Under the pieces are notes generated by a model, which worked only from the letters and a program-made list of their open reading frames with translations, ran no database searches and was not told where the DNA came from. From positions 1-11,814 of the forward strand of contig SKHA01000152.1 in assembly GCA_007117185.1 (NCBI GenBank): a stretch of DNA of 11,814 nt, written 5' to 3'. This DNA comes from Spirochaeta sp. GTDB lineage: Bacteria > Spirochaetota > Spirochaetia > DSM-27196 > Alkalispirochaetaceae. Position numbers and translations under genes: made by a program. Numbering within the stretch: the stretch's first letter is position 1; every line of letters starts with the position of its first letter. This document shows, piece by piece, positions 6,006-11,814 of the stretch.

Positions 6006-7508
6006 TCACCCCGGCTGCCAGCGCTGATCCCGCAGGACAAGACCGTACTGTTCTTTCAGTACCCGCTGAAGTCCCTGGTGCAGCTCCACCGCAGTGGGCT
6101 GGATCAGCGTGGCCTGGTCCTTCTTCAAGCCGCTGGTCAGCAGCGTCTCCAGGAGCATCTTGGCGGCCAGAAATCGCTGGTACTTGTCGATCCCAAAGAT
6201 CAGCGGTGAATCCAGCAGGGCAATAACCTCCCAGGTGACCTGTTCTGCCTGGCTGTAGCGTCCCACGTCCTTCTCCTGATCCGACACGCGCAAGGGAAGT
6301 TCTCTGACGATGCGGGCACGGTTGGCGCAGAGGTGGCGCAGGTCGAAGAGCCCGGTGGCACAGTTGAAGAGAATGCGGTTGCCCTCGGATTCCTGACGAA
6401 GAACCTCTTCCCGGGAGATCGCCGGGCCGATATCGGCACAGTTCAGGTGGCCGGCGTCGTCCCTGACAAGAATCCCTCCCTTCACGTCAACAGGGGTGCG
6501 AAAGGCAAAATCGAAGCCGGCGGGAGCCCCGCTGAGTGCGGTTATGGCCAGAGACACAGGGTCGACGGTGAACCCGATGTTGTCCACATTGCCCAGATAG
6601 ACGAATCGTTTCCCTGCGGACAGCAACGTGCGGTAAATATCGCCCAGGACCTGGAAGTTCTGGCCGTGGCCACCAGGGAACCCCAGGGGTTCGCCTCCGG
6701 AGGTAAGGAAGAATGAGAGGGGGCGGCCATCCCCGCGGTGGGTCAGAGCGGCCAGGAGAGGTTGCCGGGCGTGCAGGGTATCCAGGAGGACATCCCGGTC
6801 GTCCAGGTCTGCCAGAAGGGGGCTGTGGCGGTACCGTTGGTAGGCCTCCCTGAGGGGTTGATCGGTGGCACCGGAGGTCATCTCGAAGAACGGCAGCACC
6901 GGCTTGAGCCCTTCCGGGGGGGTGACCCCCTCGGAGGCGGCGGTCTCGCGGTAGAGCCGGCCTGCGCGCAGGATCATCCGAAACTTCAACTCCAGAAAGG
7001 ACGGCCCGGCGGTCCCGTCGGGGTTCACGAACGCCGGGGTCACCCCTTTCGGCTTGCCGGTGACCTCCGGGGCCAGTCGCTGAAACTCAGCCTCGTAAAG
7101 GTGAAAGAGGGATTCGTCAAACCCTGCATTTTTGATGCGATCGGCGTAGCTTGAAGCGCTGCCTCCGTTCAGGACCCCGTAGGAGAGGTAGGGATACAAC
7201 AGAACGCCCAGGGTGGTCAGCTCCTGCAGAGAGAGTGTTCTTGTGCCGTCGGGGTTGCTGACTCCGTAACGGTCCGGGTCTACCTCCGGAGCGACTTCCG
7301 CCAGATGCCGGCGATACCGTTCCTCCGGCAGGGTATAGGTGGACAGCCCGGCACGATCGATGACCTTTGTACCGTCAACACCGGGAATCTCCCGGGCTAC
7401 CACCGTGTTCGGGGGGGTGTAGTCAGGGTCGTTGCAGATCGCAAGAATCTCCTCTGACCGCTCCGCGTCGATCCCTGCTTCTTCCATCTTTTTTCGCAGT
7501 TCCGTCAT
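6006..7508 (-). CDS. UDPGP-family sugar-1-phosphate uridylyltransferase (UTP-glucose-1-phosphate type)
   Basis: Probably makes a UDP-sugar (UDP-glucose or UDP-N-acetylhexosamine) from UTP and sugar 1-phosphate. At 500 residues it resembles the eukaryote-like UDPGP family, not the shorter bacterial GalU. Seen: a GG-containing nucleotide loop at 115-127 (GGSASSYADRIKN), FFLTSGGEPLGFPGGHGQNF (267-285, matching the PPGHGD region), LGNVDNIGFTVDP (305-317, matching N-DN-GA-VD), VKGGILV (342-348), FNCATGLFDL (381-390) and DKYQRFLAAKMLLET (441-455). The first loop lacks the usual GTxMG...PK wording, so substrate specificity is uncertain. The ATG overlaps the glk TGA (ATGA) and has AAGGA six bases upstream, giving a two-gene unit downstream of glucokinase. 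It ends convergently with dcd. Confidence 0.78.
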   Translation of the reverse strand: MTELRKKMEEAGIDAERSEEILAICNDPDYTPPNTVVAREIPGVDGTKVIDRAGLSTYTLPEERYRRHLAEVAPEVDPDRYGVSNPDGTRTLSLQELTTLGVLLYPYLSYGVLNGGSASSYADRIKNAGFDESLFHLYEAEFQRLAPEVTGKPKGVTPAFVNPDGTAGPSFLELKFRMILRAGRLYRETAASEGVTPPEGLKPVLPFFEMTSGATDQPLREAYQRYRHSPLLADLDDRDVLLDTLHARQPLLAALTHRGDGRPLSFFLTSGGEPLGFPGGHGQNFQVLGDIYRTLLSAGKRFVYLGNVDNIGFTVDPVSLAITALSGAPAGFDFAFRTPVDVKGGILVRDDAGHLNCADIGPAISREEVLRQESEGNRILFNCATGLFDLRHLCANRARIVRELPLRVSDQEKDVGRYSQAEQVTWEVIALLDSPLIFGIDKYQRFLAAKMLLETLLTSGLKKDQATLIQPTAVELHQGLQRVLKEQYGLVLRDQRWQPG

Positions 7509-8548
7509 CGGTCGTCCTTTTCGTGAATGTGTACGGCGTGGCGTTCTGCTGCGTAGGCTGCCCCGTACAGCGAGACCTCGTAGTCGAGAACCAGAAACAC
7601 CGGAATGGTCTGCAGCAGCCTGATCATATCGGGCTGGTAGTTTCTGGCGAACGCCTTGAGAAAGCGCGAATCTTCCATGAAGAACGACCGGTTTTTGGTA
7701 ACGATGCCTCCGGCGAGGTACAGCCCCGCGGTGGGCAGAAAGTGCAGGGCCGTGGTGGCCGCAGCGGCGCCATAGTTGCGGACGAAAAGCTCCATGATCT
7801 GCCGGCCAGTCTCATCGCCGTTGTGGGCGGCGCTGGAGATCTCTTTGCCATGATCGCTCTCTGCGGCAAGATCGCTCAGGGGTGAGTCCGGGGGAATTCT
7901 GCCGGTAGCGGCGAAGAATCGCAGGGTATTGGCAAGACCCTGCCCGGATACAAACAGTTCTGCTCCCGGAGCGATGCGGTAACGTTCTTCTACAAAATCG
8001 TAAAGTTCCCGGGAAAGCTGGTCGTACGGCGAGAACGAGTTGGAGTGGCCCCCCTCCGAGGGGAACGCCAGATACTCGTCAGGCAGGGAAATAAGGTACC
8101 CCACGCCCAGCCCCGTCCCGGCGCCGAGGGCGGCCCGGACCGTACCCCGTGGGGAGGGGTGGGAACCGTCGGGGTGCTCCAGTTGCAGGATCTGCCCCTG
8201 GGACTCTTTCAACTGGGGTATGCCGTAGCTCACCGCGGTGAAATCGTTGATCACCGTCACCGGGATTCCCAGCTCGCTTTCAAGCAGGTCCGCGTCGATG
8301 GTCCACGCCACGTTGGTCATACGGCAGATGCGATTCTCAACCGGCCCGGCAGCGCTGACGCACACCCCGGAAAGGCCGGGTAGCCCCGGCATGGAACGGG
8401 AAATCCCCTCTGCGAGGGAGGACAGTTCTCCCGTTCGGTAGCGGAATCGCTGGTGGACCTGGAACGTTCCCTCCGTTGCGGCAACCAGCGCTACCGAGGT
8501 GTTTGTTCCGCCGACATCGCAGGTCAGGTAGAATGTTTCTGAGTTCAT
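7505..8548 (-). CDS. glk: Glucokinase (Glk family)
   Basis: ATP-dependent phosphorylation of glucose to glucose 6-phosphate in the cytoplasm. At 347 residues it is slightly longer than E. coli Glk (321). Seen: the phosphate-1 loop CDVGGTNTSVAL (10-21), INDFTAVSYGI with the likely catalytic base D102, the GAGTGLGVGYL glycine loop (142-152), PSEGGHS with E165 and H168 (glucose contacts in E. coli Glk), ELFVSGQGL, and the adenosine motif LAGGIVTK. These mark the COG0837-type glucokinase, not a ROK kinase, because the ROK CxCG zinc motif is absent. No Shine-Dalgarno sequence precedes the ATG; a promoter lies so close (8561-8589) that the transcript should be nearly leaderless. The downstream partner is the UDPGP-family gene, coupled by ATGA, which suggests channeling glucose toward nucleotide sugars. 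Confidence 0.9.
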   Translation of the reverse strand: MNSETFYLTCDVGGTNTSVALVAATEGTFQVHQRFRYRTGELSSLAEGISRSMPGLPGLSGVCVSAAGPVENRICRMTNVAWTIDADLLESELGIPVTVINDFTAVSYGIPQLKESQGQILQLEHPDGSHPSPRGTVRAALGAGTGLGVGYLISLPDEYLAFPSEGGHSNSFSPYDQLSRELYDFVEERYRIAPGAELFVSGQGLANTLRFFAATGRIPPDSPLSDLAAESDHGKEISSAAHNGDETGRQIMELFVRNYGAAAATTALHFLPTAGLYLAGGIVTKNRSFFMEDSRFLKAFARNYQPDMIRLLQTIPVFLVLDYEVSLYGAAYAAERHAVHIHEKDDR

Positions 8549-8560
8549 AGGTGGAGGCCA

Positions 8561-8589
8561 ATTTTAAAGGGACTCGCCTGGATGCACAA
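8561..8589 (-). promoter_or_regulatory. Putative glk operon promoter, nearly leaderless
   Basis: On the minus strand TTGTGC (complement of 8584-8589) and TAAAAT (complement of 8561-8566, 5 of 6 to the -10 consensus) are separated by 17 bp. Only 12 bases separate the -10 box from the ATG, so the predicted 5' leader is about 5-6 bases, too short for a ribosome binding site. Confidence 0.6.
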
Positions 8590-8639
8590 GGCTGAAGGGT
8601 CGCCCTGCTGTCCATCAGCGCACTGCTGCACCACCTCAC

Positions 8640-8668
8640 TTGAGAAAAGCAGGAATTACCAATACAAT
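8640..8668 (+). promoter_or_regulatory. Sigma-70-type promoter of the DHH-PHP gene pair
   Basis: TTGAGA (8640-8645, 5 of 6) and TACAAT (8663-8668, 5 of 6) are exactly 17 bp apart, the best promoter match in the window. Predicted start of transcription is near 8675. It overlaps the upstream extension of the DHH frame, which therefore cannot be translated from this promoter. Confidence 0.75.
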
Positions 8669-8690
8669 CTACCAGAGGAATGGAGGTCGA

Positions 8691-9620
8691 ATGATAGTCA
8701 ATGACAGGAAGTATCGCCTGGTGACCCGGAGCGACTTCGACGGTCTGGTCTGTGCGGTGCTTCTTCGGGAAATGGACCTCATTGAAGAGATCAAGTTTGT
8801 CCATCCCAAAGATATGCAGGATGGTCTGATTGCGATCACCTCCGATGACATCACCACCAATCTCCCGTTTGTGGAGGGGGTGGGGATGGCCTTTGACCAC
8901 CACGTGTCAGAGACGATTCGGGTGGAGAAGAAGGAGAATCACATAATCATCCCGGATGCGCCGAGCACCGCCCGGGTGGTCTACCAGCACTTCGGCGGGG
9001 CCGAGCGGTTCCCCACGATCAGTGAGGCGATGATGACCGCTGTGGACAAGGGCGACAGCGCCGATTTCACCATGGAGGAAGTGCTGCAGCCGGAAGACTG
9101 GAACTTGCTCAACTTCATCATGGACGCCAGGACGGGCCTGGGCCGATTCAGAAACTTCCGGATTTCCAACTACCAGTTGATGATGGACCTCATCGATTAC
9201 TGCAAGGATCACGATATCGAAGATATCCTCCGTCTCCCCGACGTGGCAGAGCGGGTGGAGCTGTATTTTGAGCACCAGGAACGATTTCAGGAGCAGATGA
9301 AAAGCACCGGAAAGGCGTTGGCCAACGTTCTCTACGTGGATCTGCGCAGTCAGGAGACGATCTATGCGGGAAACCGCTTCGTGAAATATGCTCTCTTTCC
9401 GCAGACCAACGTTTCGTTACAGGTCCTGTGGGGATTCAAGCGGCAGAACACCGTTCTCACCGTGGGCAAGTCCATCTTTGATCGATCCTGCAAGACAAAC
9501 GTAGGCGAGCTGATGCTGAAGTACGGGGGCGGGGGCCATCACGCCGCTGGAACGTGCCAGATATCCAGCGACAACGTGGATCAGGTTGTCAAGGAAATCA
9601 TCGAAGCGCTGACAGAATAG
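8691..9620 (+). CDS. DHH/DHHA1-family phosphoesterase
   Basis: A 309-residue manganese- or magnesium-dependent phosphoesterase of the DHH superfamily, whose relatives include NrnA-type oligoribonucleases, c-di-AMP phosphodiesterases and proteins once called exopolyphosphatase-like. Seen: SDFDGLVCAVLL with D15 and D17 as metal ligands, FDHHVSE with the DHH triad (69-71), a further acidic site around D120, and the DHHA1 substrate-binding motif YGGGGHHAAG (278-287). The first motif lacks the leading His of classical NrnA (HxNPDGD type), so this is a divergent subgroup and the substrate is unknown. The start at 8691 is chosen over the in-frame TTG at 8640 because the promoter overlaps the upstream part, GGAGG (8682-8686) precedes 8691, and the DHH fold begins there. 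The PHP gene follows after one base. Confidence 0.88.
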   Translation: MIVNDRKYRLVTRSDFDGLVCAVLLREMDLIEEIKFVHPKDMQDGLIAITSDDITTNLPFVEGVGMAFDHHVSETIRVEKKENHIIIPDAPSTARVVYQHFGGAERFPTISEAMMTAVDKGDSADFTMEEVLQPEDWNLLNFIMDARTGLGRFRNFRISNYQLMMDLIDYCKDHDIEDILRLPDVAERVELYFEHQERFQEQMKSTGKALANVLYVDLRSQETIYAGNRFVKYALFPQTNVSLQVLWGFKRQNTVLTVGKSIFDRSCKTNVGELMLKYGGGGHHAAGTCQISSDNVDQVVKEIIEALTE

Positions 9621-9621
9621 T

Positions 9622-10947
9622 ATGAACAAAACCACACACACCTTTCTTGATGAGTCGGGGATTCAGGAGAGACTCGCGTCTCTGCAGGATGCCTGGGGAG
9701 CGAACCGCGACGGGATTCAGGATGCCCCTTCGTCCCGGGAGGTGAACAACCACGTGCATACCCGATACTCCTTCAGCCCCTATACCCCTGCCGCAGCGGC
9801 GTGGCACGCCAGGCTGGCGGGTTTGCGAGCTCTGGGCAGCGTTGATCACGAGAGTATCGGCGCTGCTCCCGAACTCATGCAGGCCGGCCGGATCATCGGC
9901 ATCGGTACCACCGTAGGTGTGGAAGTGCGGGTTTCCTTTGCGGGAACGCCCTTCGCCGGGCGGCGTCTGAACAACCCCGATTCCGACGGCAACGCCTATA
10001 TTGTGATCCACGGGGTGCCCGATCCGTCGATCCCCAGGATGGCGGCGTTTCTGGCGCCTCTGGTGGCGGCTCGGCGCCGTCGGAACGCCCGACAGGTAGA
10101 GCGGCTGAACGCGATCCTTGAGCGCAGCAGGCTGCCTGCCCTGGACTACCCCGGGGATGTGGAAGCCATCAGCTGGGTTCACCACGGGGGGACTGTCACG
10201 GAGCGCCACATCCTGTACGCCCTGGCGCTCTTGCTGGAACGTACCTTCTCACGTGGCCCAGCCCTGGCCAGTGCCGTTGAGGAGCGGTTCGGACTGGCCA
10301 TGACGGGGACCCAACGGGAGCAACTGGAAGACCCGCAGAATCCCCACTACCTCTACGACGTGCTGGGGCTGTTCAAAGGCGGGTTTGTGGATTCCTTTTT
10401 CGTGCAGCCTGACGAGGACGAGTGCCTGCCCTACCACCAGGTGAACGAGTTCGCCAGGGAGATCGGTGCGATCCCGGCGTACTCCTACCTGGGCGACGTA
10501 GGAGAATCTCCCACTGGAGACAAGAAAGCACAGACGTTTGAGGACAGTTTTCTTGACGAGCTGATCCAGTGGGTCCCCCAGGCGGGGTTCCAGGCGGTGA
10601 CGTACATGCCGCCGCGAAATACGCCGGAACAACTCAAGCGGGTACAGGCGCTCTGCCGCGACGCAGGGCTGCTTGAGATCAGCGGGGTGGACATCAACTC
10701 CAGCCGCCAGGTCTTTACCTGTCCGGAGATCCTGCAGCCGGAGTTCCAGCACCTGAACGAGACCACCTGGGCCCTCATCGCCCACGAGAAGCTCTCCGCC
10801 CGGGAGCCCCGGCTGGGGCTCTTCCATCCGGGGAACCCCCTGGCGGGAGAGCCGCTGAGGGAGCGCATCGCCCGGTACAGCAGTGTTGGCAGGGAGTGCG
10901 ACCCCCACCACCCCGAGGCGATGGCGGAGCCTGCCGGGGCTACCTGA
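9622..10947 (+). CDS. PHP-domain metal-dependent phosphoesterase
   Basis: A 441-residue protein of the polymerase-and-histidinol-phosphatase superfamily. Its metal-site residues are visible: HVHTRYS (H44, H46), SVDHESIG (D75, H76), VGVEV (E101), VIHG (H130), HILYAL (H196) and a late GVDINSSRQ segment that supplies the usual DxN/DxH position. Known relatives hydrolyse histidinol phosphate, nucleoside 3',5'-bisphosphates or RNA 5' ends (YciV/RNase AM); nothing here fixes the substrate. A basic stretch, ARRRRNAR (150-157), lies within an inserted region. The ATG comes one base after the DHH stop without a clear Shine-Dalgarno sequence, so translation probably depends on the upstream gene. Pairing with a DHH phosphoesterase suggests a shared role in nucleotide or oligonucleotide turnover, which is inference. 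Its end overlaps the convergent dehydrogenase gene by 8 bp. Confidence 0.83.
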   Translation: MNKTTHTFLDESGIQERLASLQDAWGANRDGIQDAPSSREVNNHVHTRYSFSPYTPAAAAWHARLAGLRALGSVDHESIGAAPELMQAGRIIGIGTTVGVEVRVSFAGTPFAGRRLNNPDSDGNAYIVIHGVPDPSIPRMAAFLAPLVAARRRRNARQVERLNAILERSRLPALDYPGDVEAISWVHHGGTVTERHILYALALLLERTFSRGPALASAVEERFGLAMTGTQREQLEDPQNPHYLYDVLGLFKGGFVDSFFVQPDEDECLPYHQVNEFAREIGAIPAYSYLGDVGESPTGDKKAQTFEDSFLDELIQWVPQAGFQAVTYMPPRNTPEQLKRVQALCRDAGLLEISGVDINSSRQVFTCPEILQPEFQHLNETTWALIAHEKLSAREPRLGLFHPGNPLAGEPLRERIARYSSVGRECDPHHPEAMAEPAGAT

Positions 10948-11814
10948 GCATCTCCTGCCCGCCGGTGACCGGTACCGCCTGGCCGGTTTCGTAGCGCTGC
11001 TCCACCACGTACAGGATCGCCCGGACCACGTCCTCACCGGTACAGCCGCGCTTCATGGGCACCCGCTCCTCGTAGGAGCGGCGAACGTCCTGGATTGTCT
11101 GCGCTCCGGGAACCTTTCCTGCCCGCAGGTACTGAACAAAGAGCCCCCGGTCGGGATCGCTCCAGAGGGGGCCGTCCAGAAAGTTGCCGGGACAGATCGC
11201 GTTTACCTTGATATTGTCCTCGATCAGCTCCATCGCAAAACTCTGGACCAGACCGATTCCGCCGAACTTGCTGCCGGCGTAGGCGCCGTTCTTGTTGCTT
11301 CCTGCCAGACCGCTCTTGGAGTTGATCTCGATGATGTCCCCGGACCACGCCGGGGCGCCCATGGCCTTGGCGGCGGCGTTCTGCGTCGCCAGAACGGGGG
11401 CGCAGTGCTTGGTCACCAGGAAGAATCCGGTGTAGTTGACGCTGGTGACAAACTGAAAGTCTTTCAGGGTGAGTTCGCGAACGCTGCCCGCCTTGAGGAC
11501 CCCGGCGTTGCTGATCACCAGATCCAGCCCGCCGTACAACTGTACCGCCTGAGCTACCATCCCGGCGACGGATTCTTCGTCGGTGACGTTAACCTCGACG
11601 GCGGAACAACGCTGACCCCCAAACTCGATATTGAGGGCATCAGCCTGGGTCCGTGCGCCGTCGATGTTCACGTCCGCCAGGATCACCTGGGCCCCAGCCG
11701 TGAGAAGTCCCCGGGCGATCTCAAGGCCAAAACCCTGGGCGCCGCCGGTGATCAGAGCCACGGCGTTGCGGACCACGTCGTTTCGTGTTGACGGGGCAGC
11801 GGCCCAGGTGGCGG
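10940..11814 (-). CDS. SrlD-like short-chain dehydrogenase (sorbitol-6-phosphate dehydrogenase type), 5' end unresolved
   Basis: NAD(P)-dependent short-chain dehydrogenase/reductase. Numbering from the GTG whose complement is 11774-11776 gives 278 residues: TGGAQGFG cofactor loop (10-17), D35 after the second strand (favouring NAD), NAG (90-92), catalytic S153 in INSKSG, and Y166/K170 in the YxxxK motif. IIEINSKSG, SKFGGIGLVQS, VPMKRGC and the C-terminal TGQAVPVTGGQ follow E. coli SrlD closely, so the substrate is probably a sugar or polyol phosphate. The frame stays open to the window edge (11814), with no stop and no Shine-Dalgarno sequence before the GTG. The extra residues (ATWAAAPSTRND) resemble a linker. 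Either it is a single-domain enzyme starting at 11776, or the C-terminal domain of a longer protein; the window cannot tell. The feature is drawn to the edge for that reason. Confidence 0.85.
   Translation of the reverse strand, partial: ATWAAAPSTRNDVVRNAVALITGGAQGFGLEIARGLLTAGAQVILADVNIDGARTQADALNIEFGGQRCSAVEVNVTDEESVAGMVAQAVQLYGGLDLVISNAGVLKAGSVRELTLKDFQFVTSVNYTGFFLVTKHCAPVLATQNAAAKAMGAPAWSGDIIEINSKSGLAGSNKNGAYAGSKFGGIGLVQSFAMELIEDNIKVNAICPGNFLDGPLWSDPDRGLFVQYLRAGKVPGAQTIQDVRRSYEERVPMKRGCTGEDVVRAILYVVEQRYETGQAVPVTGGQEMLR

Noticed and set aside
5999..6010. GGTG-TGAT-CACC palindrome between dcd and the UDPGP gene
   Set aside because: Four-base arms without a T tract; expected by chance in this composition and partly inside the coding end.
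8582..8706. Short Cys-rich plus-strand frame in the glk-DHH intergenic region
   Set aside because: It spans the strong TTGAGA-17-TACAAT promoter and enters the DHH gene out of frame; no ribosome binding site at a proper distance.
10883..11791. 302-codon plus-strand frame downstream of the PHP gene
   Set aside because: Antisense to the SrlD-like dehydrogenase, whose cofactor and catalytic motifs are complete; the frame starts inside the PHP gene without a ribosome binding site.

Overview
The window is a GC-rich (roughly 60% by eye), densely packed stretch of bacterial chromosome that carries ten protein genes visible as long frames plus one 56-residue gene. Nothing in it looks mobile: there are no transposases, integrases, CRISPR repeats, tRNAs or rRNAs. 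The genes are central metabolism and nucleotide housekeeping. My best guess for the host is a free-living spirochaete (Spirochaeta/Alkalispirochaeta type). That guess rests on remembered resemblance of the UDPGP-family protein, the DHH protein and the SrlD-like dehydrogenase to spirochaete proteins, not on a marker gene, so it is only an inference.

Left part (1-5094). The 5' 380 codons of asparaginyl-tRNA synthetase (asnS) run leftward off the window edge. Back to back with it, across an 89-bp divergent promoter region, starts a rightward four-gene operon, aroF-proA-proB-folB. Its joints are an ATGA overlap, directly abutting stop and start codons, and a second ATGA overlap. It joins the entry step of aromatic synthesis, two proline-synthesis enzymes and a folate-pathway aldolase.

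Middle (5087-6005). A 56-codon gene for a small, very basic protein of unknown function has its own sigma-70-type promoter (TTGACT-17-TATCTT, laid over the folB stop codon), a perfect AGGAGG ribosome binding site and its own rho-independent terminator. A dCTP deaminase gene (dcd) follows.

Right-centre (6006-8548, minus strand). A two-gene unit reads glucokinase then a UDPGP-family uridylyltransferase, coupled by an ATGA overlap. With a phosphoglucomutase encoded elsewhere this pair would lead from glucose to UDP-sugar.

Right (8561-11814). A divergent promoter pair separates glk from a rightward DHH/DHHA1 phosphoesterase gene, followed one base later by a PHP-domain metal-dependent phosphoesterase. 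The PHP gene converges on, and overlaps by 8 bp, a leftward SrlD-like short-chain dehydrogenase whose reading frame is still open at the window edge.

A recurring theme is that asnS, aroF and glk lack a Shine-Dalgarno sequence and have promoter-like boxes so close to the start codon that their mRNAs should be leaderless or nearly so, while internal genes and the small-protein gene have clear Shine-Dalgarno sequences. No obvious defence, toxin or secondary-metabolite system is present. The most novel-looking item is the small basic protein gene.
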